Below, one piece after another: positions 27,790-38,076 of a stretch of DNA of 38,076 nt. Made by a program: the position numbers and the translations under genes. The stretch is taken from positions 64,001 through 102,076 of the forward strand of contig JBBHKE010003074.1 of assembly GCA_037447655.1 (NCBI GenBank), in the 5' to 3' direction. Each line of letters begins with the position of its first letter. Positions within the stretch are counted from its first letter, which is position 1. This DNA comes from Zygnema cylindricum. Its lineage: Eukaryota > Streptophyta > Zygnematophyceae > Zygnematales > Zygnemataceae. A model generated the notes under the pieces. The model was not told the origin of the DNA and did no database searches. It saw only the letters and a program-made list of their open reading frames with translations.

Positions 27790-29578
27790 CTTGTCGGCCA
27801 TGGCCAGGAAGCATGGAATTGAAAATTTTATTTGCCAAAAGGATAAAGTCCTCTCTCAGCGGCTTGCCGACAGTGAACTTAGCTTGAAGCAGGCGAAGTT
27901 TAAGGTACGACATGTTTTAACCTCTTCCAAAGAAATGAGATCGTTTTCTGTAATTATAGTCTTTCCAGTTTTTCTGCTCCTTCGATGAAATTCTTTAGCT
28001 GGAGATTTTGGCTGATAAATATAAGAGTGTGAAAAAATGGATGATAGTGTCCTTGATGATGTTTGCAAGGTTATCATAGATAGTCTGGACCTTGGTCATT
28101 GCGATATGTCGGGTTTTTAAACATTTGCCATTTCAATCTCAGACCATCGTTTACATAGACAACATGGCCTAGTTAGGCTCTCTTTTCCAGGCCAGTTATG
28201 TATGGCCATGTTATTTGGCTTTCAAAAACCAGTATGTTCTTAAGAGTAAGTAAGAAGCACATATCACTCTGAAAGTTCATGTGAAGCAAAAGTGTGGCTG
28301 TTGCTTCTTTCTGAAACTGTTTTCGTAATACGTTTTATATTCTTCTCAATCTGCGTGCTCAATATTTACGGTCTTGCAGCTTGAAGACCTTCAAAACCGT
28401 AGCAGTGGACTTCTGAGGTTGCAAACTGGTAAAGAGGCAGGTACCTCTATCTGATACATGGCAACGTCGAAGCTTTAGCGGTCAAGCAGGTTTGATTGAC
28501 ATATTGTAGGCTGCAAAAGCTGGAACGTTTGCCTTCTGGAAAGGATATTTTACGCTCGTTTAACTAACATTGAATCTGTAGTTTTGTAATAATGGACGTC
28601 CTTAAAGGAATTTGGTGCGTAGCAAACCAATGAACATACATGTTCGCTAGCTAACAGAAAGTAAGTTTCAGAATCTTTTGACTGTCCAGAAGGAACAGAT
28701 GCTTCCAAAATAAATTATGCGCAGGTTCCATCCACACTCGCTTGTGGGTATAGAATTTAATGGGTGTCTGTGATGTAAAAACGATATATGGAATCATTTT
28801 TATTTTAAAGGTACTAGGCCGTACATTGTATCTTACTCTAAGTTTTCTTATCTTAGCATGTCTGTCCTAAGCTGTATCTTGTGGCTCCAGCAGGGTTATG
28901 GTTGGTCATCAGTTCATTTTCCTTCCGTCATCATTTAAAGGTTGCCAATTTTGTGCTGTCAAACATATCTGGGAGTGAGCAGTCCAGCTTCTGCTGCACT
29001 AATGATTGTGATTTGTGAGGCACAGAAAAAAGAAAAGAAACAGCTTGCCAAGTCCTTCCTTAGTAACTTAAGCTCTTAATCTCCTGTTTGTGGAATTCTT
29101 TAATGTCTGAAGAGCTGATGTAATCATTTTTATTCTGCAGATCGGCATTGTAAGCGGGCCATCAAGCAAGATTGGGCCTGAAGATTTTTCAGGCCAGGTA
29201 CTATTTGTTTTTTTCAAGGAAAATTTAGATGCTTAAAGTGCAAAGAACTTGATGTTCTCCATTGTATGCTCCCTTCTACATAGATTGAAATACTGCATAT
29301 TGCATGATATGTTTGTTGTTGACCATTTTAGCCTTGTTTGTTTGTTCTTTGCTCCTGTTTTAAGTGGTTTTCTTGAATTCTTGAATGAAAGTCGATAGTT
29401 TCCTGGCAGCAGGTTCCATTGGTTTGGTTCAGGATTTGTTTTCTGTCTTTTTTTTTCTGTCTTCTTATGCCAGGTTAATGAAAGCCAAGGCACCGAAAGA
29501 ATTGGAGATTCGAGTTCTACTAAGATAGTGCTTGTTGCCGTAGATAAGTTCAATTCATTAAGTTGTCCAACTGCCTAG
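27790..29578 (+). CDS. Exon-like segments of an unrecognised gene (possibly coiled coil)
   Basis: Short segments with good splice borders follow one another. 27790-27904 (TCAG| ... AAG|GTACGA; ATG at 27800) reads MARKHGIENF then SQRLADSELSLKQAKFK. 27999-28069 reads LEILADKYKSVKKW. 28380 to 28428 or 28440 reads LEDLQNRSSGLLRLQT. 28510 onward reads LQKLERLPSGKDILRSF. 29141-29197 reads IGIVSGPSSKIGPEDFSGQ. 29474-29578 reads VNESQGTERIGDSSS and ends in a TAG after 34 codons. The Leu/Lys/Glu pattern suggests a coiled coil. Phases do not all agree: joining the first and third segments works, but the later ones need a different border or carry a frame error. It may therefore be a pseudogene, or my exon choice may be incomplete. 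Upstream exons are not seen. I do not recognise the protein; the limits given are the outermost segments. Confidence 0.4.
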
Positions 29579-32159
29579 TAGCCATTGTTGCTCAATGTAA
29601 CATGCTTACCAGGTTAACTGTGTTGTGCAAACTGTACCTTCCCTTGTTGTGTTCAACTGAGATATTGTGGTGATTTTGTCAGTATGTACTGACCTTAATG
29701 ACACTGCTTCGATCATCCAGTTTTTTAAATGTACCAACCAGTGAATCCTAAGATAACGATATTGCGTGTATGAAAGACACATTGCTTTTGTCTATTGTGT
29801 AATTGTGTGGCTCTTCTGCATTTCCTTTCCTTGGAGGGCACCAGCATCACCAAACATCTTCACCAGACTCACTATTCTTTATATTATAGATTTGGTAGCT
29901 TTATTAGGTTTTGTTCGTCCGCCTTTTGTTATTTGTTGGTTTTAGTTGTTGTTTATTTGTCTGTTCGATTGCCATTTGTCCTTTTTAGTGTTGTGTTTTC
30001 GTTAGGTATGAAAATTTAAGTTTCTTTGTTTAATACTTCTTCTTTTCACATTTTCCATGAACACACAGTGCTTCGCAATACAAGTTCACTTTCATTTGTT
30101 CTGGTGTATCAATCAAAGGGAATATTTTGGCCCTTGTATGGATATATTCTGTTCACAGTGCTTAACAATTATGTCCTCTCTTGTCTACATTTTGGGTCCA
30201 ACTCCTAATAAGAACATGAGACGAGTATTAATACCAAATGCTTAAGGTACGAAGCATCGCTAAAAAGACAAATGTAAAACATCTTCCGCCTTGCAACTTT
30301 GGACGGTTTGGATGGCAGAATTTTCAACTTAAAATTTGTGAGTGAAAGAGAAAGGTAAGGAAAGTATGCCAATTTGTGAGTGAAAGAGAAAGGTAAGGAA
30401 AGTATGCCAGCTATTTATTTATGTGAAGTTCTTGTACAAATTTGCTTTTGGAAAGTGAATGTTGATCTGTGTTGCTTGTACTTAACGAAATGCCGCAGGT
30501 TTAAAGGCAAAAGGAAGGAATATGTTGTAGTTAATCAAAAGTGCGGGTGGTAAATTACTGCAAATACTGGCAAATTTTGTGGTGGTTGTTCTGGCTAATT
30601 GCCGTACTTTTTATGTATTATATGTGCTTGTAACTTTTACTTTTCTTTCAGAAATACAGCTCTGAATTGATTTGGATTGATTGATTGACATTTCTATATC
30701 TTTTAGAAGCTGGATCATCGATTACACATGGTAGACCTAGTAGCTTCTTAGGTTGAAGACATAGCTTACTATGTTGGTATACCCATACGAGTATGTCTTT
30801 TGCTGTCATTTGTTTACAATAGTATTCAACTGGTTTCAGAGAATATCAATTGGATTGGGTCAATAAATCATTTGTGTTTGTCATTTTAGTTTTTTTAATC
30901 TTCATTTGGTGGGTAGTTTGCTTGGAGACTCTTTAGAATGTATGATGTGAGTGTGTGTACTTGTGTGTTTCGGACTGTTATTTGACTGAAATTTGATTTG
31001 ACAAAAACTTTGAACCTTGCTATGGTGAAAATATGGAAAACGAAGATGATATTGAAATGGAATGTTATTGCGGGCGTATTATGGGGTTAAAATTTATAAT
31101 ACCTATAGGCATAAATTTTGAAATTGAGAATATTTTGAACAGTTAACAGGAAACAAAATTCGAAAATATTTGAATAGACAGATTCGGATAGAGAGATTTG
31201 GCATTGTGTGTCATTTATTAGATGGTAGATCAAAATAGATATTGAAATTGAGGTTGATATTGATAGGACGATTGATGGAGATTTATGAATTTTGATTTTC
31301 GACTTGGATTGTGAATGATAGTGAAATCATAATAAAAATTGTCGTTGTGGTAGAGATTGATATTGATGTACGAAAAGATTATGGAATAGGAATAGAACTG
31401 AATCTGGATCGAAAATGACATCGAATCTGATATAAAATTGAAAAAAACTTAGAAATTTTAGATTGAAACTGGCTTTTGGGTTTCTTTTCTTAACTGGACA
31501 GAAGTAAGAAATGAAGGAAAACATTGGAATTGAAATTGTTGTTAAAATCAAAATTCTAAATATTACGAATGAGATTAACATCAAAATATAAAAATGAGAA
31601 GTTCAGAGTAACTTTCGGAAAAACTTGAGAGGTTCAACACCATCAATATCAACATCTTTATCATCCCCTTGTCATCATCGTCCATGTCTCTTATCATCGT
31701 CGTTGTCATTAGTGACCATGTCATGTCACCAGCATCACCGTAAACATCATCAACTGTCATGCTCCTCCACCTAAACATACCACACTCCTTTGCCACTAGG
31801 GCTTGGAGGGGACATACCAAAATCCAGCCTGACAGATTGGACCTGGGGTCCCCAAAGCCAGTGCTGCGATCGAGGACAAGGGGTCTAAGGAAAGGATTTA
31901 TAGACCGGAAGTCCCAAGCTTCGGGCATCCTTACCTGCGTGACTTGCGCGACATCAACGTCGAATGGATGAGTGCTGGGAAAGTCGAGGGTTCGGGCGGC
32001 TGTAATTCAATAAGGATTATAAGTTCGCCTGTATTAAGGAAAAGGAATTGTGGAAAAGTACACTGTTTCATAAGTTCTAGGCAAACTAGGCAAACTGGGC
32101 ATTTCAACACTACCTTCCCATGTCTATTAAAGGCAACGTTGGAACGCCTTAACCTGGAG
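29579..32159. other. Intergenic stretch, no gene seen
   Basis: AT-rich, with only short open frames lacking motifs. It contains an exact 38-bp tandem duplication at 30333-30408, a low-complexity stretch at about 31030-31600 built from ATTGA/GATATTGAAATTGA-like words, and a CATCAT-rich stretch at 31640-31750. 31780-31960 is more GC-rich, but I recognise nothing in it. Confidence 0.45.
30333..30408. repeat. Exact 38-bp tandem duplication
   Basis: Copies 30333-30370 and 30371-30408 (aatttgtgagtgaaagagaa...) appear identical, so the duplication is recent. Confidence 0.95.
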
Positions 32160-32526
32160 TGTGATTAGTTGACATTCTTGAGATAGATCTTTAGGTCCTA
32201 CGGAGTCCAGCATAGTCGTCCGCCTTATTCGTTAAGTCGCAGAAGAATCGATACACATATATGGTTCGATAATGAAATAAACAGTTCGAGCGCGCATATT
32301 TTATTTAACGGCGAACCGACAAAATGTTGAACATGGAAAGGACAAAGTTCGACGGCCGCAAAGTACAAACGGCCGCAAAGAACAAACGGCCGCAAAGAAC
32401 ATTCTACGCGCCGCCGAAATCGAACGGACGACATCGATTGGAAAATTACGAGCAGACGGTCCGCGTGAGCGTCGACGTCCTGGAATGGCTTTTTTGGCGG
32501 CTTATGCCAAAAGAAAGCCATACCCG
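32160..32526 (+). repeat. LTR fragment, 5' side of copia element D
   Basis: 32325-32526 (tgttgaacatggaaagg...) matches 36306-36480 closely, including gacggccgcaaagtacaaac, acatcgattggaaaattacg and cggcttatgccaaaag-like blocks. 32200-32325 matches the LTR at 37690-37790 (gaatcgatacac, aataaa, catttaac). The part from the promoter to the primer site is deleted: the LTR joins gag-like DNA at about 32527. Confidence 0.65.
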
Positions 32527-32589
32527 TGGCAACTGGAGCAGCCACACTAATGGCAACTGGAGCAGCCACACTAATGGCAACTGGAGCAG
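32527..32589 (+). repeat. 24-bp tandem repeat, 2.6 copies
   Basis: Units tggcaactggagcagccac... at 32527-32550 and 32551-32574, plus a partial third to 32589. It sits exactly at the LTR/gag deletion junction of element D. 24 bp is eight codons. Confidence 0.9.
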
Positions 32590-33476
32590 TACCGACACCA
32601 TTTGTACAGAAAACATAGGAGAATAACCAAGAGGTTGGGTATTACAAAAATGAAGTGGCCAAGCATGTCATTTTAAGGAATCTCACTCAAGCAATTGCTC
32701 TTCCTCTCTTAAATCTAACTAAGTCTTCAGCAGTCTGGGATTCCCTAGTGAATCAGTACAGGAGCGGAACTATTTAGCAACAACAGTTGGCATACCAGAA
32801 ACTAAGCGCATATGTTTATAAAGGTGGTAGTATGCTAGATTTTTGCAGTGATCTTGTTTTGCTTAATGTTGAACTTGAGAGTCCAAGAAAGGTAGAAACA
32901 TAAAAACATAAAGTTAACACTCTTATCATGAAACTTCCAGATGAGTATGAAAACATTGTAAACCGGGTTCAAGAATAACCAAACAACAGATGGATTTGGA
33001 ACTCAGTTTTTGTGATGATCTTATTCCGAGAGAATACCATGAAGCTCCGTCGAGGAAATCCTAGTTTTCAAGCACTTGCTACAAGGACAAATTGGAGGAA
33101 CCGAGATGGAAGGAAACCTTACAAGCCTTTCGGTGGAGGGGGGAGAGAGGAGGATAAATCTGCGGGACCAAGAAAGGGTCCCTCAAAGGGAGTATGCCAT
33201 TTTTGCGAGAAACCCAGGCATTACATGGCAGATTGCACCAGATTGGCGGAGCTACGGATGAAGGATGTACAGGCCAATTCTAGCCAAAGAGGGAAAAACA
33301 AGGCACTTCTGGCAACAAAAGTGGGTGGAGACGGGGAGGAGCCTCGATGAGGAGTTTGAGGAGCTTATCCTTGATGAAAAACTGGAAAGAAAGGACATTG
33401 AGACATAAATTCCAAGAAGGCAAAAGTGTACATTCCGAGGTATGAAAGAAACACCCGAGGATGAGTGGATCATTGA
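32590..33476 (+). pseudogene. gag: copia gag (element D), broken
   Basis: Shares blocks with the gag of the full-length element: AKHVILRNLTQAIALP, AYVYKGGSMLDFC, VNTLIMKLPDEYENIVNRVQE and FRENTMKLRRGNPSFQALA. It also has the zinc knuckle CHFCEKPRHYMADC (about 33197-33240). Several stops (about 32776, 32902, 32978) and a frame change near 33350 break it; the gag N-terminus is missing. Zinc knuckle cysteines and histidine are all present. Confidence 0.85.
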
Positions 33477-34600
33477 CTAAAGAGCATCGATGCATATGTG
33501 TAGAGATAAAAAATGGTTTACAAAACTGAGAGAGATTCCATTCGTAGAGATAGAGTATGGGGATGGGAGATTTATCACCACTAGCTTAGTGGGATCGGTA
33601 GACCTTAAGGTTCTAGTGGATAGAAAGGTATCTATAGTGACCTTGTTAGATGTTTTGTATATTCCTCAATTAAACTAAAATTTGATATCTTCATCTATGT
33701 TAAATGAGAAGGAATTTGAGACAAAAACTAGAAAAGGTGTGTTCACAGCTAGCTTTAAAAATGAGGTATGTTTCATAGTTGAAAAGGGAAGTCAAGACAT
33801 GTTTCAGATGGTCTTAAGCAATGAAAAGAAGGGAGTTTGTATGCTTCTGGAAATGAAATGATGATATGGCATAAGAGGTTGGAACATATGCATTTAAATA
33901 GACTAAAAGAAATAATTAGAAAGTAGTGGTAGAAGGGATTAAGTTTGAAGATGATGAGATTTTGGATGACTTTAGTGGGTGTGCACAAGGGAAAGCTCAG
34001 AGGTTGCATTCCCCAAAGTTGCAACTTTTAGGGGAGAAAAGTTGTTAGATCTAGTTCACAGTGACATGTGGGGGCCTGCTAGAGTCCCATCAGCTGGAGG
34101 GAAGAGAAATATGCTCACTATCACAAATGATTGGTCTAGATACTCTCGGGTATATTTTCTTAGGTCCAAATCTGAAGCATTAAGTTACTTTAAAGAATAT
34201 AAAGTGTAGAGTTAAAAGCTCCATGGAACTTCTATTAAAAGAATAATGAATGATAATAGAGGAGAGTACACTTCTAATCAGATTGAAGAGTTTTTGAAAG
34301 ATGAGGGAATAAAACATCAGAAAACTATGCCTAAAAACTTGGAACAGAATGGGGTAACTGAAAGATTGAATCGTACTTTAGCAAATATTGCTACAAGTAT
34401 GTTGACTGACAAGAAAGTAGGAAGATAGTTTTGGGCTGAAGCATTTAACTGTGCTAATTATCTCATAAATAGGGTCCTCACCTCAACTGTCACGGATGAG
34501 ACACCATTTGAAAGATGGACAAGAAAAAAACTAGATTTATCTCATCTGAAAGTGTTTAGAAGTCAGGTTTATAGTCTGAACATATAATCTGAACACGGAT
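33455..34600 (+). pseudogene. pol: copia protease start and integrase (element D), broken
   Basis: The protease Asp is followed directly by a stop (WIID, TAA, then RASMHMC). The frame then continues without shift into FTKLREIPFVEIEYGDGR. The zinc-binding region is degraded: WHKRLEHMHLNRLKE instead of RLGH, and the CXXC part survives only as the tail of a frame-shifted CAQGKAQ. The integrase core has DLVHSDMWGPARVPSAGGKR, TNDWSRYSRVYF, DNRGEYTSNQIEEF (family DNGGEY) and NGVTERLNRTL. Stops near 34207 and 34426 interrupt it. Confidence 0.85.
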
Positions 34601-36288
34601 AAAGCTAGGTAGAAATTGGATCCAAGGGGTAAACCTAGATACCTTTTAGGATATGATGAGGATGTAAAGGGACATAGAGTCTATGATTTTGAGAAGAAAG
34701 ATATAATCTTGGTGAAACATCTAGTGTTAATGGATGAAAGGAAATCTGTAGATCCCTTTAAATAAAACAAAATTGTCAAAATCAGATTTGAAACTGACCA
34801 TGACTATTAAACAGAAGATGTACCGAGAGAGACAACTCATTAAGACAATGCAGGTACAACAGAAGGAAAATCTGAAGTGGAAGAAGAGATTTTTTCCACG
34901 TCAGACGAGAGGGAAGAAGAAGGAATTGAACTAGTCTCTATGGATAGGGGAGTGAAGGAGCATCCAAAGAAGAATCTGAGGATGCTATCTATACCAGCAA
35001 CTGAATTTGAGGGAGGAAGAAGGAGTAGTAAAAGACCCCAAGAAAAATAGGTAAACAACAAATTGACAGAGTTGTCACACCCGAATGAGCCTCAAACTTA
35101 TTCTGAGGCCATTAATAGTTTTGAAAGTAGTAGATGGATGACAGCTATTAATGAGGAGATAGCATCTATAATGGAAAGTAACACATGAGAATTAGTGGAT
35201 TGTCCTCCGAATAGAAAACTGATCCGATGTTAATGGGTTTTAAGCTAAAACTGAACCCAAATAATTCAGTTAGTTGGATGAGTTCTTTATTAACCTTGGA
35301 TACATCCAAATTAGTTCGGACCATTCTATCTATTTGTTACAAGATAAGAATGGTGTAACTCTTTTGCTATCTATGTTGATGATCTATTTGTCTTGAGTAA
35401 GTCAACTGAAAAGATCAATAATTTAAAAAACGACTTGAGGAGTCAATTTGATATGAAGGATCTAGGAGAGGCTAGATATATTCTAGGAATTCGGATGGAA
35501 AGAGATAGAGAAAAGAGAATGATAACACTGACTCAGAAAGAAGTAATAGATAAAATATTGGAAAAGTTTCAGATAGAGAAAGCCAACAATAACTCTACTC
35601 CAATGGACTTAAAGAAGGTTTCTCAAGGGAGCTTAGAGGGAGGAGTGGTAATCCTATATGGTCAGATGGATGATGAAGAGAAAGAGTTCATGAAACACAT
35701 TCCTTATAGACAGATCCTAGGGAGTTTAACTTACTTTATGAATTGTACCCGTCCGGACATAGCGGCAGCTATCAGAGTTCTAAGTAGGAGTCTAAATGAT
35801 CCTAGGAAGTGAGATTGGGAGGCGGCAAAGAGAGTAATGAGATACTTGGTAGGATCCAAGGATAAATGGCTGCATTTGGGTAGGGAAAACAGTGACATCA
35901 CCACCTAGAGTGATGCCAATTAAGGGGATGTGTCAATGAGAAGATGCACGTCTGGGAATGTTTTGCAAATCGCGTCTAGAGCATGCTCTTCGAGCAGCAA
36001 ACAACAAAAGGTTGTAGCTCAGTCCACTATGGAGGCTGAATACATGGCCTCTTGTACTGCGGTAAAAGAATTAATAGGGGTCAAATCCTTGCTCCAAGAG
36101 CTTGGATTTATGAAGAATGGTGTGTAAAGTGTGTTTTGTGATAGTGAAGTCGCCATCGCAATTGTAGCAAATCTTAAGCATCACTTTAAAGCTAAACACA
36201 TGGATATCAGATTAAGTTTTGTGAGGGAGAAAGTTGAGGATAAAATTATTAAATTGGAATACAAATTTGATAGAGAAATGGTGGCGTA
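34600..36288 (+). pseudogene. pol: copia RT and RNase H with internal deletion (element D)
   Basis: Linker and RT start (FKLKLNPNNS at about 35240-35270) jump directly to the segment that corresponds to LTDLGYIRISSDHSIY, removing about 120 residues. The lost part holds the RT segment with the first catalytic Asp. Beyond it are YVDDLFVLSKS (about 35370), FDMKDLGEARYILGIRMERDREK, IPYRQILGSLTYFMNCTRPDIAAAI and RNase H pieces (SSKQQKVVAQSTMEAEYMAS, KHMDIRLSFVREKVEDKI). It ends at about 36288 without the usual KYC tail, where LTR sequence starts. Confidence 0.85.
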
Positions 36289-36289
36289 A

Positions 36290-36970
36290 TGTTGAAACGA
36301 CGAAATGTTGAACATGGAAAGGAAAAGTACGACGGCCGCAAAGTACAAACGGCCGCAAAAAACATTCTGCACGCTGCTGAAATCAAACGGAAGACATCGA
36401 TTGGAAAATTACGAGCGGACGGTCCGCGTGAGCGCCGACGTCTCGGAATGGCTCTTTTGGCAGCTTATGCCAAAAGAGCCAAGACATAGACACGTGGCAG
36501 GTTTCCACAGGTCAGCGGAGGAAGACGCGACAAATCTATAGCGTCGGACATAGAAAGTACATCCCTTTAATTGGTGTGGTACAAAGTTCATACTGATCGT
36601 ACCGCGGCGACTGTACTTTTTCTTGAACAAATTGTACGTTACAGTATTTTGTTTGGTAGATAGGTCACAAGATAGGGATTGTGAGTAGGAATTTAGAACT
36701 TGGGAAGTTTTCTAGTACCTCTCTCCCAAAGATCTTATGTATATATTTGCTAACTTTGATTAGCTAAACATCCCACTCGTGTGAGTGTTTTCAGTGATTT
36801 TATTTGCGGCAGACTCAAGGTAGTCCTGCCTTCACTAGGGTAAAGTTAGTTAGAAGTATTGCTTGCCTGGGTGGCTGCTATTCTTGGTCAAATTGAAGCG
36901 GGTTTGGGCTATCCAAGAGGCTTAGGTTGAGCTGTGCATTCTAAGAGGCTGTGGAGCCCCCAAAATTTCA
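36290..36970 (+). repeat. LTR of element D, 3' side
   Basis: From TGTTGAAACGACG (36290) to a possible CA end at 36969-36970. The 36306-36480 part matches the left LTR fragment. 36800-36950 keeps the R/U5-like pattern of the full-length element in the same order (tttcagtgattt, gactca-agtcc, gcttgcctgggtgg, agaggctt). TATA-like sequence lies at 36739-36746. The LTR directly joins integrase coding DNA at 36969. Confidence 0.6.
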
Positions 36971-37344
36971 GAACCTATTATCTACAACTTTACTAGATGA
37001 CAATGTATTTGTAACAAAAGCAATGAAAGGAGTATTTACAGCTAGCTTTGATGATGAAGTTAATTTCAAAGTTGAGAAAGGTAGTCAAGGTATGTTTAGA
37101 GTTATACTTTCTAATGAAAAGAGTGTTCTCTACGGTGTGAAAGTGATTTGATGTTGTGGCATAAGAGGTTGGGGCATGTGCATATAGATAGATTAAAAAA
37201 AATGAAAAAAAAAAGAATAGTGTATGGGATTAAGTTTGGGGATGATGAAACTCCAGATGATTGCAGTGGATCTGCCCAAGGGAAGATTCATAGCCTTCCA
37301 TTTCCAGAGACATCCACATTTAGAATAGAGAAGGTAATAGATCT
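36969..37344 (+). pseudogene. pol: copia protease-end and pre-integrase fragment (element E)
   Basis: Reads QNLLSTTLLDDNVF, KGVFTASFDDEVNF, KGSQGMFRVILSNEK, then in a second frame WHKRLGHVHIDRLKKM and DDCSGSAQGKIHSLPFP. The second Cys of the CXXC pair is Ser. It stops at DLV (37344), where an LTR begins. The rest of the integrase is not in the window. Confidence 0.85.
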
Positions 37345-37591
37345 TGTTGAAAAGGGTAATTTATACTTTACTAATCTGTTGATTAGACTTTAAAGAGAGA
37401 GAGAGAGAGAGGAGAGAGTCAGAGAATACGAAACCATGGCTGCCTCTTTTGGTCAGAAGGAGAAGGTAATAGATCTTGTTGAAAAGGGTAATTTATAGTT
37501 TACTAATCTGTTGATTAGACTTTAAAGAGAGAGAGAGAGAGAGGAGAGAGTCAGAGAATACGAAACCATGGCTGCCTCTTTTGGTCAGAAG
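37328..37591 (+). repeat. 132-bp tandem duplication across a target/LTR junction
   Basis: Copies 37328-37459 and 37460-37591 differ at one position that I see (tatactt/tatagtt). Each holds 17 bp of element E integrase plus the first 115 bp of the LTR, including a (GA)n tract and ccatggctgcctcttttgg. Confidence 0.95.
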
Positions 37592-38076
37592 GTGGCAGAC
37601 TGAAATACATGACACCTTACGAAAAAGGTTGGACAAGCCCTAATTCGATCATGGGTCCTGCATAGTCTAGAGCAGGCTGTCGCTCTATGTGATAAGTCGT
37701 CGTGGAATCGATACACGTACTGGGTTTGATACCGGAATAAATAGTTATGCGACGGCTAATTCATTTAACTGAACAAACTGACAAAGAGGCGCATATGAAC
37801 AGTCGGCATGTGACGTTATGCATGGACGCGAATGGAACCATATAAATATATTCGATTGGAAGGTCGTTGTTGCAGCTTCCAACCCAGAATGAAATTTTGG
37901 CGGCTTTCGATGTAGCGTCACGCAATGCCACATGGCATCACATGATTGGACACTAAAGAAAATAAGAGGAGAAACCATGGCTTCCGATCTAACAAACGTC
38001 ACGTGGAAGGCCATGCCGTACAATGGCCGTACAAGAAGTATATCGACCACTATACCTTCTTCTACTATACAGTCTT
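37345..38076 (+). repeat. LTR (element F), runs off the right edge
   Basis: Starts TGTTGAAAAGGG and follows the order of the LTR of the full-length element: GA-rich tract, CCATGGCTGCCTC, an AAAGGTTG block, a tRNA-like remnant, ATTCATTTAACTGAAC, TCACGCAATGCCACATGG, then GCCGTACA...GCCGTACA and AGTATATCG. It is inserted in plus orientation into element E. The window ends within U3. Confidence 0.75.

Overview
The window looks like nuclear DNA of a eukaryote, most likely a land plant. It is AT-rich, packed with nested Ty1/copia retrotransposons of plant type, carries remnants of cut-and-paste DNA transposons (pogo/Tigger-like and hAT-like), and has one stretch of small exon-like segments with GT/AG borders. 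I see no bacterial, phage or organelle gene organisation. I cannot fix the lineage; a bryophyte, lycophyte or fern is a guess.

Layout. 1-1776: 5' end of a copia element on the minus strand (gag, primer site, 1,043-bp LTR), inserted into the pol gene of another copia element on the plus strand (1777-2540). 3300-7459: a decayed minus-strand copia element with its 5' LTR. About 7640-9590: gag-like remnants and an initiator-tRNA-Met primer site of a further minus-strand element. 9590-11576: mostly unassigned. 11577-18002: the best-preserved element, a full-length minus-strand copia retrotransposon with two 1,042-bp LTRs differing at only about a dozen positions, a 5-bp target duplication (atcat), a long uninterrupted integrase-RT-RNase H frame, a polypurine tract and a primer site. 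18183-20700: decayed pogo/Tigger-like transposase gene. 20928-22043: two related LTRs in opposite orientation, forming a long inverted repeat. 22044-24395: minus-strand copia pol remnant. 24396-25152: C-terminal part of an hAT transposase, followed by three tandem copies of about 417 bp. 26430-26750: palindromic MITE-like element. 27790-29578: exon-like segments of an unrecognised gene. 29580-32160: no gene seen. 32160-38076: a plus-strand cluster of decayed copia elements and LTRs.

The most interesting points concern the full-length element and its relative at the left edge. First, the primer-binding site matches the complement of the anticodon-loop region of initiator tRNA-Met, as in Drosophila copia and yeast Ty5-type elements, not the tRNA 3' end normally used by plant copia elements. 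Second, the first ATG of gag lies inside the LTR, so gag reads through the LTR/primer-site junction. Third, the LTRs carry, antisense to the element, a tRNA-like RNA polymerase III promoter module (A box, perfect B box, T-run). tRNA-like modules recur in the second LTR and in the repeats behind the hAT remnant. These are read from sequence by eye; none has been tested by search or folding software.
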